64,000 bases of DNA from Pyrrhosoma nymphula (taxonomy: Eukaryota; Arthropoda; Insecta; Odonata; Coenagrionidae): NCBI GenBank assembly GCA_963573305.1, contig OY754331.1, positions 95,657,434 to 95,721,433 of the forward strand, written 5' to 3'. Shown here piece by piece: positions 23,770-34,557 of this stretch; within the stretch, counting starts at the first letter, position 1, and each line of letters starts with the position of its first letter. The translations under genes were made by a program, and so were the position numbers. A model generated the notes under the pieces. It saw only the letters and a list, made by a program, of their open reading frames with translations. It was not told the origin of the DNA and made no database searches.

Positions 23770-24793
23770 ATGGCCTTTAAGAATGTGAGCATTCGGACGC
23801 ATGGCAGGTGATGCATAAATCATAATAGGTGCGTGACCGGGGTAAAGGGGATATAATCCGTGAGCAAAACGACGAGCAAAACCTTGGACGACTGGGGGTG
23901 TAGTATAAGGGAGACGGGCGACGCGAGATGTGACGTGTGAGATCAAAAAGAAAAAAAAACTCTCTCGCAATCCGCATTCATGAGCGTGAGGTGCGTGGCG
24001 TATTTTCTCTCCAAACGAGCTGCTCGAAAATCGCATTGAAAAAAAAATTACATAAGCGGCCGACGTTTGGCCTTAGAGTGAAGCAGTGCTGCATTCTCAC
24101 GGGCGACCCCTGAGTGCAAGGGTTAAAGTTTTTTTTCTGTTTTCACTATCGATCGAGATAAGCAAGGGAGATTTGAGTCGTAAAAAAGTGCACACTTTGA
24201 AAACAGGGCTAATTTTATTAATGTGTCATTTCCCTACACACTTGAGGCAAAAATTAAGCCCGGCTTGATTATTACTTTTCACGAGACGTTTATGGACGTA
24301 AGATTTACAGTTTCCCACAAAGGTCGTGGCTGGCCTTTCACGGGAGAAAATATTAAGCGAGGTATTTAAAGCTTCGAAAAAACTCAAATTTTAGAGAAAA
24401 AATAGAAACATTTGTGAAAACTCAGCTGGTCTCTCCGCATAAAAACGAGCACATTTACTTGTCATACATTGTCTAGGAGTTTGGAGGAAGAGGGGATCCT
24501 ATAATCTGAATCTCTTCCCACATGATTAAGTCTTATCTATTGCTTATCAGTTCTTCGGTCATGCGTTAGTTCCAGACTGCTAAATAAAATTATTGCAGAA
24601 GGAGATGGATGCATAAATGATGTTCAAAATTCACACCAAAGTGGCACTAGTACTAACGGGTTCCGTATATTTGCTAATATCAAAATTATATACCATGTTT
24701 TTCTTTTTCAAATTCTTCTTTACTTGCCGAGCAGTCACCCTTCCGGGGTGGTTAGTTACATCGACGATTACATAATATCGTTTACATAACGGC
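23770..24793. other. unassigned DNA
   Basis: The minus-strand frames (23614-24036 and 23777-23977) are open but serine/arginine/cysteine-rich, lack domains and overlap the microsatellite. I see no gene. Confidence 0.4.
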
Positions 24794-25062
24794 GTTTGAG
24801 ATGTGTGGAGGAAAATGGGCAAGATATATTGGACGGAAGGGAAGATAAACGAGTAAGTGCTTGGTATGGTGGGTGAAGAGAGAAAAATCCTTGATGGAAT
24901 TAGGAGGCAAAGTAGGTGGATAAAATGGATAATGAGAGGCAAAGTGATGCTGAAGGCCCTGATAGAGGAAAGCGATGCTGAAGGCCCTGATACAGGGGAG
25001 GATGTTGGGTAAGTGGGGAGGGAAATAAATAAATTTTGCTTTATAGATGAGATGAATAGAGT
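24794..25062 (+). mobile_element. RTE-like LINE fragment, subfamily 1
   Basis: TTTGAGATGTGTGGAGGAAAA, TATTGGACGGAAGGGAAGAT, ATGGTGGGTGAAGAGAGAAA and ATGTTGGGTAAGTGGGGAGG follow the subfamily-1 copy at 54.0 kb (FEMWVWRRMEKV, RWTERK, MVGEERK, MLGKRGRG). A 28-bp internal tandem duplication of GATGCTGAAGGCCCTGATA at about 24947-25000 is specific to this copy. Several frameshifts are present. The 3' tail is not seen. Confidence 0.75.
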
Positions 25063-25385
25063 CAAGTTTTGTATCTATATCAATAATTAGTGTACTGTAT
25101 TAAATAAACTTAAATAATTAAACAGTAAAATTAGTATTGGTATTCCTACTTCAATCTAAACTAACCTTTACTAGTAGATAACCTCTAATGACCAAATAAT
25201 CCTGACCAAATAATCCTAATTCTGTTAACCATGCCACACCCGTTTTCAAAAAACAGCAACAGGATGAAATTAAAAGCCCACAAGGTTAGGAAAACAAAAC
25301 TCAAATAGTAGTGTTTTTATCAACGGTGGGCATCAACAGTGTATTGGTGAAGTCTCCTTGAGTCTTCCACCAGGTGAGACATTTT

Positions 25386-25473
25386 TTGGCCGATGTTGCT
25401 ACCTACTCCATTGTCTTGAGGGATATGATGTCCTGAAGACGATGGTGGAAGTAGCTGTCGAAACGTCGGCCAA
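25386..25473 (+). ncRNA. candidate hammerhead-like retroelement end
   Basis: TTGGCCGATGT (25386-25396) pairs with ACGTCGGCCAA (25463-25473) over 11 bp with one G-U. Between them lie CTGAAGA (25433-25439), which fits the hammerhead CUGANGA core, and GAA immediately before the stem. In hammerhead terms this is a complete stem III with U16.1-A15.1 and H17 = U. Stem II (25440-25459) does not pair well as written, and stem I is weak. So it is either a decayed ribozyme, as known in Penelope-like elements, or a chance resemblance. No cleavage activity can be claimed. Confidence 0.35.
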
Positions 25474-25529
25474 CAAATATATCACCCACCCGAAATCTCC
25501 CACTCAAGAAGATTTCACCAACAGTATAC

Positions 25530-28500
25530 GCCGGGAAAAACTAAATCCTACATCAGCAGTATTAGCAAAAGCTGAAAGAAAAGCTTATTAATTCCAAGAC
25601 GCCGTCTGTGCGAAATATTTATGACAATACCAATGAAATGACGTTAGTACGGGTAATCAATAAGTGCAATGGGGCAATTCCTTCAGCTGAGCTTAAATTT
25701 TGCTGTGATTCCATCGTATTTCATCAACTTCTTCAGGAGACTAGGTCTAATTTATCATTTTTTAGCCTCTTATATCGTTATATTTTATTTTTACATCTTG
25801 GTTCAAACTTATTTATTTTTCGTTTCTCATTGTTTGCATCTAAAAATGCCATTCATGTAGGCTAATTCTTACGGAAAACGAGTACTATTAAAAGTAATTG
25901 TCGCATATGTTGAAAATAAAATGAAAGACGCAGTTCACTGCATATTGGATATGTGTAGATATTAAATCACTGATATTTCAAGGGTATGGTCATTTAGGAG
26001 CAATAATTTCGCCGGTTTATGACACAGTACCTTTTATTGCATTTCTTTATCTTTTTGAGCGTATTTCTATGGAGATTTTACCCCTATTCTTGTAATTTCA
26101 ATTCTTTTCCAGGCTCAGCTATTTCCTTGCATGCCTTAAATTCTATACAAGTCGTTCACTCTACATTGAAAATTGATATAAGAAGATTTTAATGTTGTGA
26201 CACGCCAAGATAAACGCCATCAATTTTGTACACATGGACTTACAATTCATGTATAAATCCAACATAGTCAATCGTATTATTCTTGAAAATATCGGATGAG
26301 AAACAAAACGACTAAGGAAAAGGTACTCACACTTCGCAGTTTTAAGTAAGTTATTCTTGTACATTTCAAAGTAATTTATCCCTTGATGTAATTCAAGTAA
26401 ATGAATTATTCTTAATCAACGCACGATAATGGATAAACCGGGCCAGATGCTTTGGTGCACACATATCAATACCTTGTGTGATGATTTCTTCAAGTCTGAA
26501 TATTGCATGTGGAAATTATTTTCCAATGAGATCTTCCTCCAACACGTTACCTCACTGTGATGTCTAGGGTTACCATAGTAAAAAAACAATGAAAGAGGAA
26601 ATAATTATATTAATCTAAAACCAAAAGAAAAAGATCTGAGTATATTTCAAAACTCTCCAGCTCTTATGACACACAGATATTATTCAATATTACAAAAAAT
26701 GCATTCAATGCCACTAACGAAGTTTCATCTTATCCCTTCTGTTCCTGGAACTAAGAGAAGCCGTTAACAAAAATACATTACCACCCGAAGAAGACGGGTC
26801 AAACAGTTTCACGTTGATTATCACTTTACCAACCAAGCATGAGCTCAGAGGCTCTTCTCTTCCCAAGAGGGCGGCTTTATTACTGGTGCCTAGCAAGACA
26901 GCCATTTGAAGAAAGATTCAGCCATTAGGATTGTACACGGATGAAAAAAGCCAACAGCCAAGGTACTCACTCGACTTTCCTCAGCCTCAAGATTTCCGCG
27001 GGTAAAAGGTCGAGGATTTTTGTACTACTACTTCTTTCTCTTTTTTCTAGTAAAAATATATCCTCTCCTTCCATCTGAGAGATAGAGGGAATGAAAGACT
27101 GCACGGCATGCAAAGACTTTTATGGTTTCTTTTCTTACGTGTTTCGCGTTTCTCGCATAAGTGTGCGCTCAAGCCAGCACGGAAAGAGTAATTTACAGCT
27201 TCTTCGTTGTCAGGTCTTTTCTCTCTCCTCCCTCTCCACAGATATTCTTCGTGTTTTTTTTAAACAAAGCATTTCCTGGTCCTCATGGAAATAGCAAACC
27301 ACTCCAAGCAGTCGCTAGCCACCATTCGTCAATAATGCCGAAAAAAAATTTACTGAATGACTTTTTCTACACCAAGTTCTATCGAACGCAACGCTCCTGG
27401 TATGCTCATTCTTAGCATCTAAAACACACCGATAGTGGTTAGCTGAATGTCCTTAGAGATACAGCAGTATTACTCGTATTTTTGTCACAAAGTCATTTCA
27501 TAAGGCCTCGCCTGTCAAGCGCTCGCAAGAATGGTTTACTGTTGATGCAATAAAGGCCGAGGAGGTTATCTTCACGTCGTTACAATGTATATTAAACAAA
27601 ATCAGTTAACGTGACTTTTTAGGGCCCTAAAATTAACAGTTTATGGCAAGAATGTTTTAAATTTATACCAAGGGATTCGAGAGTTAGGGAAATTCTCAAA
27701 ATATAAGAGGGAAATCATGATGCAATGAAAGTGTTGTGAAGGGTGTACGTAGAAGTTAGTAATTTCATATTTTCTATCAGTACGTTAAAACTTCTTATCG
27801 AAAAATGCAGTTTGACGCGAAAACGCACTAGTTGATACACAATTAATCTGCTCTAATATTCATGGAAAAATTATCAATATTTCATTCTGAAACTGATTCT
27901 TCGCCGACAAATGGCATTTCTGAGCAAATTTCAGATCATTATTAAAGTTTCTACGAAGTCCTTGTGAGAAATAACATAAATTATCTTGTGACTTAAAGGT
28001 GGAAATATGAATACATGAGACGTTATTATAACTCTCATGCAATAGAGTTGGTATAATAAAATTCTCCTTGTCTCGCAGGTGGCGTCCTCGTCTCGTCCTT
28101 GAAACCTCCTCCTCTGCTAATCTAAAAGTCGCAGTTTCAAGTTCCACCTTCGTGAAACTTTCGCCTAAATTTGATTTTTGAACATTTTTAAGAGATCAAA
28201 AATGAGCTCAGTACTCACTCAAATATTTTAACAAGATGTGGATTGAAAAATTAGTTTTGTCGAGCTTTGAGACCTATCCTCAAATGGGAGATAGCCATCT
28301 AACACCTATAAATGACAACTGAACTCAATTATTGTAAAAACTCCAGTAAACTATTAAAACTGCTACGTTTTCTATGACATTTATAAATGATAAACCCACT
28401 ATAAAATTAAATGAACACTCAATGAGAAATTTTACACGCACTAGGGGACACGCAAAAAATGTACTTTCATAAAAAATGACAACTCCGACGACAACTAATT

Positions 28501-30028
28501 GTAATGAGTACGAAATATGTTTGATTACAGCTTAAGGCGTACATTTGAATCCCTAAACCAATCGAAAAGAGCACAGTTTTGAAGGAAAATAATTATATAC
28601 CTGCACAAAGAGTAAGAGTGGAGGTATTGACCTCTTCAAACTCGGTAAAAGTAATTAACACTACGAGGAAATAAAAATGAAACGGGCCTTTTTCTATCTG
28701 CTTAGTTTTTTCAATGACTTTAATTTAAGAAACGAAATTATTTTTGACAGGAATGTCATATTGTGGCCCCAAATTAGTCAGAAGTGACAACTGCCGCGGA
28801 GTTGCCCAAGAAAATAAATATTCACGCATGAAATATTAGACAAGATATCCAATAGCTTTAATTCCAATGCACATAGATACATAGTTTAATGCCTTAGGTT
28901 TTTAAGGCACTTAAATGGTAATAAAAAATACTACATTTTATTCCTTTTTCACTCTGTCAACTTGGGTAGACTTTCGTAAGCACACAAACTATACAGCAAA
29001 TATCCAAGGTATATACGAGAGAAATGTTCCTAAATTGATGGGATTTTTCATCTTGACGTACGTCATTCCATTGGTAGATAATAAAAAATTCATACAGCAG
29101 GAAAAGCCTCGTAAAGAAATGTCTTCTCCCTCGTTCATCACTCAATCAATAAATGACACCAAAGACAGAACAAATATGGTTGAAAGGAATACACCCTGAT
29201 CGTATGCAAACATTTTTATTCCGGCAATATTATAGCGTTTTGCTACACAAGAGGTAAGGGCTCCAACTTCAATTGATGGATCAAATTAATACGCTATTCT
29301 ATAAAACTTTCCCTTCTTCACGCTTTAGATGCCATTCGCAGAAAGGTACCTTGACCGAGATGTTTCCTTTCCTACGCTATTAAAAGCATTGTCAATACGT
29401 ATAACGATTAAAGATGAAATTATCCATGATTAACTCCCATTTCAGCGTCATTTTGATCAAATAATCAAAAATTTCAAATTCTTCGTCTTCTCACTTTCTT
29501 CCTAGACTTGCGCCTTTTTTATTGAGAACATACATTTTCAGATTATTCCATCTGTACACGTCCTCCATCATATCTATGTGAACATTCCATACCTATTTCC
29601 GGGTTAAACCTGGTTCAAGTGCCTAAGAGACACTTGAGGTAAACATACACGAATTATTAAAAAAAAGAGGACCATGGAGAAATGTGGACTGGATATTTCC
29701 GCAATGGACATAATCATCATAATATAAATTCGTGGAGACAGCACTATAAATTAAAAGCCTCCTATGATTTTCAACAAAATTCCATTCAATTCACCCAAAA
29801 AAAAGGAGCCTTGAGGTATCACTCATCATCATCATAGAAACCTCACATCACTCATAGAAACCTGTTCATCCACATCAGTTTAGATCAATTTCATGGGCTG
29901 TCCAAATATCACCTCTACACCAACGTGATACCCTCATGCCCTTTATGTCACAGAGTGCTTGGCCCTCAAATATTCATAAAATAAGATACTTATATTCATT
30001 CATAGGTCGTTCAGTCATATGATTGGTT
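25530..30028. other. unassigned AT-rich DNA, 4.5 kb
   Basis: No gene, repeat family or structured RNA recognised. Frames such as 25608-25865, 27860-28147 and 28915-29199 lack domains. Short CATCAT runs near 29822-29836 and a repeated CACTCATAGAAACCT at 29830-29865 are the only local repeats noted. Confidence 0.5.
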
Positions 30029-30470
30029 GGCTACAGCCCCACACCCTTCCCCATCGAGTGCTAGTTCCCTTACTCACGGGTAAATCATTTTATGTACTTT
30101 GGGTTTTTTCTAGAAATTTTTATGTACTCTGTATTCCTCTTGGAACTTTTCCCAACCTATTCTCCTTTAATTATATTCTTCACAAACCCATTGTGCCTCA
30201 GGGTGTGCCCAATTCATCTGGTTCTGCTTATCTGTACAGTGTTCCTTATAGTCCTTTCCTCTTCAACTCTTTTGTGTACTTCTTCATTTTATTCGTCCGT
30301 TTGATCTTCACCATCCTCCTCCAAAACCAGGTTTGGAATGTTTCTTACCTTTCCTGGAATGCTTTTCCAATGGTCCATGTTTCCGATCCACGCTGGACAC
30401 GAATGTTTTCATATAGTTTCCCTTTCGTAGTCCTATCTTCTTTGATCACGGTAGTTGTCTTCTCATCATG
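30029..30470 (-). mobile_element. RTE-like LINE fragment, subfamily 2
   Basis: The minus strand from about 30430 reads KTFVSSV and, after a frameshift, ETWTIGKA. It then reads FWRRMVKIKRTNKM at about 30330-30290, and GTL/GHTLRHNG equivalents further on. These blocks follow the RTE-like order KxFVWSVALYGSETWTxxK, FExWxWRRMxKIKWTDK, IGHTLRHN. Multiple frameshifts and stops are present. The 150-codon plus-strand frame over this region is an antisense shadow. The 3' end is shared with 22797-22870. Confidence 0.7.
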
Positions 30471-30758
30471 AAGTCTATCTTACCTTGGGCTATTCTACGC
30501 TTGATGTTTGTTGTACATCTTCAACCCATGTGACGGTACTTCCGGAGTAGGTGAAGGAATCCACTCACTCTAACTTACAAGAAGACATCGCGTGACTGAT
30601 GTTCGGGATCCAAATGAGGGAATTATTTTCTGAGACTATAGAGAGAATGCGGGATAAGTGTCACGGCTTTATTCTATTTAGACCCGGGTTCACGATAAAA
30701 ACGCAACTAAAGAATTTACTTCCGTATAAATCTTTTGCAGTGCTCTCTTCCGTCCACA

Positions 30759-30848
30759 GCAGCCGTGACCGAGCGTTTAGAGGCGCTCGGCCAACAATAG
30801 CAATTTTGTGGCCTGGGTTCGAGTCCCAGGCAGGTCAAATTTTTTTCT
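30759..30848 (+). tRNA. class II tRNA-like sequence (SINE head or pseudogene)
   Basis: TGACCGAGCGTTTAGAGGCG resembles the A box and D arm of Leu/Ser tRNAs (TGGCCGAGCGGTCTAAGGCG). CTGGGTTCGAGTCCCAG forms a perfect 5-bp T stem with a 7-base loop and B box GGTTCGAGTCC. A run of seven Ts follows within about 15 bases, a good Pol III terminator. The acceptor ends do not pair convincingly and the anticodon arm is unclear. I therefore favour a tRNA-derived SINE or pseudogene over a working tRNA. Confidence 0.55.
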
Positions 30849-31420
30849 TTAGAATTTTTTATGGGATCACTGTAAATTGCCCAATCCCATACATTTTCGG
30901 CAGTAACAACTATATTTCTTTTAATTTGCAGCCTATGTGCTGGTTTTTAAATCAACCCGCTTGGGAGTCTTTCGAAGCTAATTTCGGGATTCTTGTTTGA
31001 CCGAAAAGAGACTTCACATGCCGACAGGCCTAATATGTTTAGGTTTGAAAATACAAGGATACTTCCATGAATAGGATGGGCTTCGATTGGTCGCGGCTCT
31101 TTCTCAAGGTGGTAAACAATGAACCGATTATTACTTATAATATACAGCGATGGATGCAATTAAAATTCAGGGTAGGAGGAAGCATTTTTCGGGCTGGGAA
31201 GGGGTTAGCCCTTTTGATAGATTTCAACTTAATAAATATCACAAAAAGAAATACTGTGTTATCTGAACGTGCGAGGACATGTTTACGCTTGCACACGGTG
31301 CACGCGACATCCGAGACGTGGGACTACGACTCCACAACAGACGGTGGTGCGAGGAACGTACTATGAAATGTCTATACAGCACCAAACGCTACGGAGATGG
31401 TTTCCTCATTTTTGTCGCGA

Positions 31421-31985
31421 TTAAGGTGGTTGGAGCGATGTGTGTATTTGCACAAATTTTCATAGTGAAACTTTGCATACATGTTCTCAATTCGTGATAA
31501 CTATTGATTAAAGTGAAAAATATTGCATAATAAAGATTTGTTCTTTTTTTGGCAATTCAATGATATCTTAACACATTTGTTGGCCTTAATGACCATGACA
31601 TATATTTCATAATTATTTGATTATATATTTACAGATTCTCTTCTAAGCTCGAAATGATGCATTATGTATTATTATCATTGTTTCTACCATGTATCAAGGA
31701 GTCACGCCGAGTCCTTTATTCGAAAAATACATATATTTCAATATAGTTTGGTCAAAAGTTCGAATGCCGCGCCGAAAACTATAGTGTTAACATGCTTCGA
31801 TTGAGGAAAAAATCAAAATGTAATTCTTGTACCATTTTCATTACTGCATTTGTGGTGAGATACAACGAATAAACTGATACACTTGAAAGAAATGTGGCCC
31901 AAGAACATTTTTTTTACTTAGGTACTTTAAAAAAATATTAAGATCTGAACTCAATGACCCACAATTACCTCTCCAGCCTCCTTAA
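31421..31985 (+). mobile_element. MITE-C copy 2 (best-preserved ends)
   Basis: TTAA at both ends: the left end is TTAAGGTGGTTGGAGCG and the right end is TACCTCTCCAGCCTCCTTAA. The inverted complement of the right end, TTAAGGAGGCTGGAG, matches the left at 13 of 15 positions. Length is 565 bp with no coding capacity. The intact TTAA pair defines the probable target duplication for the family. Confidence 0.85.
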
Positions 31986-31989
31986 AAAG

Positions 31990-32620
31990 AAGAAACTAAA
32001 AAACAAAAGAAACGCGAAAACACCGCACTCTCGATCCTGTGATCGGGAGCGTTCGACGTCGATCGCCGAAAACATTATCTCCCGGCCAGTGTGGTGCCTC
32101 TGGCCGGCACCGCACTCGTTAAGATCCCCTTTCTCCCTCTCTCTATCTTCATTGCACTGGGGAACGCGAGGACACAAGCGAGCAAACAGAGAAGTGAAGG
32201 GAGGAGCAGATGACGCCCAATATGGTTCTCTCTTTTTTTCATAGGTAGGGATATCGGCCCCGCGTGGGGACGTCCACCTGCGCCCGCGGCGAACGGCGGC
32301 GTCTCTCCCGGGCGCTTATCTCTCTCCCCTCCCGCACCTTCACACCACCCCCCGATCACTCCACACACGCTTTCGCACCTTTGGTCCGTTCTCGCAGACA
32401 CATTTGGCCGCGTCGTCGGTCGCCCTCGGACACATTCACATCAGTTCAACGAGTTGAGAGCGCGGCTGCAGGGACGGAGACCAACGGACTGTGCGGATCT
32501 GGCGCCGAAAATCCCAATGGGGCGAGGGGAGGGGTCAGCAAATTCGGATGCGACTACAGAGAGGCTTCGGTTCGGGCCTACCGTATATTTCAAGCGAGAG
32601 GCCGCTGCTCGTATTTGTAA
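31990..32620 (+). promoter_or_regulatory. CpG-rich island between two MITEs
   Basis: GC- and CpG-rich from about 32025 to 32580, in sharp contrast with its flanks. TCAGTT at 32441 fits an arthropod initiator, and GGACG at 32472 fits a downstream promoter element but lies 2 bp beyond the ideal spacing. Three overlapping frames cross it, none with a domain. It may be a gene's 5' end, an old exon or simply unusual sequence. The promoter call is inference only. Confidence 0.3.
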
Positions 32621-32621
32621 A

Positions 32622-32915
32622 AAAGAAAGCTCTCATCTTTCCAATGATATCAAAATATCCCCTTGCCGAACTACTTTTCGAGCTATTTTCCTAAAAATAT
32701 AAGCTGTTTTGCATGGGATAGAATACGGCTGTGCACTCCAGAGGGAGGATATTGAGAAAATTAGGATTTTCTAACACCTAGATTTCGAAAAAAACTGTAT
32801 GTAATTTGTATATTTTCTCATCTAGGTATTTATAACATAAAATCAATTACTCACCACAGTAATTATTAGTGTCACAGATAAACCTTCTGTTGTGAAGGGT
32901 GAAGAAGACAAAGGA
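32622..32915 (+). mobile_element. MITE-A copy 3 (truncated both ends)
   Basis: CTCTCATCTTTCCAATGATA, CCCTTGCCGAACTACTTTTC, GCATGGGATAGAATACGGC and CTCACCACAGTAATTATTAG align with the central part of copies 1 and 2. Both terminal repeats are missing. The left break coincides with the edge of the CpG-rich island. Confidence 0.75.
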
Positions 32916-33152
32916 ATTTATTGGTTAAGGACATATGCCCTCTAAGAAAAAAAAATTTACAGTAAGAAATAGAATTATTAAATCAAACACACTTATTCGC
33001 TGTTAGCGATAGACCATTACAACAAAAGAATTCCATTATACAAAGTTCAAAAAAGAAAAACTTACTGAACACAATACATATTTTTAAAAAATGTGACTTA
33101 AGGTGTGAAATGTGTGGAAAAGGTTCCTCTCCCACTGTGATTCCATGGAGGC

Positions 33153-33880
33153 TTAAAGGTTGCAAGAGTGGTAATCTTTGGTCAATTAGAGCATATTTTA
33201 GTTTTTTTTTCAAGTAAGTCGAACAACATTCTTGGACCACATTTTATATAAGTGCATCTGTTTATGCACTGGAAGCAGTGCCGTCTCTAGGGTAGTGTGA
33301 CAGGTGCCGCTGCATTGAGGCCCGCGCCTATGGCGCCCGGGCTTGCTCAGAGGGCGCGGGGAAACCCGCCTATTACCCGACATCACCTACTACTTAATGT
33401 GTTACCTACGTAAATTTCTTGAAATCATTAGTTAGTTTTTCAGTTAATTTCCTTCTTTTCATTAAATATCCTTAAAAGATGCGACTACATTACTACATCA
33501 CTAAGGGAATGCAAAGTTGAGGGGGCCCCCGACTTTCGCTTTCACAGGGCCCTTCAATCCCCAGGGACGGCCCTGACTAGAATATGGTTAACATGAAAGC
33601 AGTGACGGAAATGACACATTAGTTAAATTTCAAAAATTTTCCATTGTTAATGCATGGTATAAATTGAGTTTTCGGCACAGTATTCAAAATTTAGACGAAA
33701 TTATATTGAAATATTTTTTTTCGAAAATTGGACACGGCGAGACACCTTGATGTTTGTTAGCAACTCATAATAGCATTGAATAGCCAAAAACCCAAATTGG
33801 TGAGGTGCATTTATTTTCACTCTTATCCGTAGGTATCACTAATGAGAGCACGTTTGAAAAGATTTGCGCAATACTATGCT
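33153..33880 (-). mobile_element. MITE-C copy 3 (reverse, interrupted)
   Basis: The plus-strand left edge is TTAAAGGTTGCAAGAGTGGTAA, the reverse complement of the family right end. After the nested hAT element it resumes at about 33584 with TTTTCGGCACAGTATTC, CACGGCGAGACACCTTGATG, GCATTGAATAGCCAAAAACC and TATTTTCACTCTTATCC. These match, in reverse order, blocks of the 59.9-kb copy. About 90 bp is missing near 33775. The far end is blurred. Confidence 0.7.
33276..33575 (+). mobile_element. hAT-type MITE nested in MITE-C
   Basis: 300 bp. The left end is CAGTGCCGTCTCTAGGG and the right end is CCCAGGGACGGCCCTG. The inverted complement CAGGGCCGTCCCTGGG matches with a few changes. Flanks ACTGGAAG (33268-33275) and ACTAGAAT (33576-33583) agree at 6 of 8 positions, as expected for an aged 8-bp hAT target duplication. 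Its GC-rich interior (GCGCCTATGGCGCCCGGGC) is unlike the host element. No transposase is present. Confidence 0.8.
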
Positions 33881-33968
33881 TAAACAAAAATACTTTATAC
33901 ACTACTTAATGAAAACCATACTCTCTTTAGGCTGCGATCGGTGGGCAGAAAAAACGAAAGCCCTCGAG

Positions 33969-34135
33969 CTAAGGTGGATTAACACTGGCAAGACTATTGC
34001 GCATATTACTTGCAGAAGGCGACTTTCTACGGAAACTCCACGTGTAATCGGCTCTGCAAGTCCGCTTGCAGAACTTTTAAAAGTTTCAGCAAGTCGCTTG
34101 CAGAAGCGTATTGTTGCCAATGTAAACAGCAACCA
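33969..34135 (+). repeat. fold-back element E, copy 1
   Basis: ACACTGGCAA near the left end (33982) pairs with TTGCCAATGT near the right end, and both are followed inward by a TTGCG-like block. GCTTGCAGAAC recurs in the middle around AACTTTTAAAAGTT. The same blocks appear reversed at 57466-57615 (TTACTTGCAG, GCGCAAG, TTAACACTGG). It could be a small fold-back MITE. A 103-codon frame through it is not a gene. Confidence 0.5.
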
Positions 34136-34557
34136 ATCTGAATTTGCACTATCTAGCGGCAAAATTTATCGTTAGAGTAAAAATCCTCGCAAGCTTTAGC
34201 AGAATAAACTTGAGGAAGTAAATTTCTAGAGTAAACCTGCCCTTATGGATAGGCCATCTGGATCCTGGCACGATCATAGAGGCAATGCTGCGTAGCATAG
34301 AAAGTTGGAGTCAGGTAGTACAATACACTGAAAGCATCTTGCGCGTAAGAAATTGAATCGGGATCAATGGCAAGAATATAAGAAAAGGAGAATAGGAAAA
34401 GTAAATTGACTAAACCGAGGTATCGTGATTAGCATTTACAGACTAGCTCCCGGAGAACTAAGGGTGAATGTGTTTTAGTCGGTATTCTACTGTAAGGGAG
34501 GAGTCCGACACTGCCGGGTGACGGGCGACTTTGATCACCCCGCGAGCTTAAACTGCA

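Noticed and set aside
23614..24036. 140-codon minus-strand frame
   Set aside because: Crosses a CA-type microsatellite, is serine/cysteine/arginine-rich and has no recognisable domain or splice context.
30019..30471. 150-codon plus-strand frame
   Set aside because: Antisense to the subfamily-2 LINE. Its hydrophobic look comes from complementing a lysine/arginine-rich protein.
34220..34400. Possible protein-like reading around MLRSIESWSQVVQYTESIL
   Set aside because: It recalls C-terminal helices seen in some retroelement proteins, but only about 20 residues look sensible and no flanking domain supports it.
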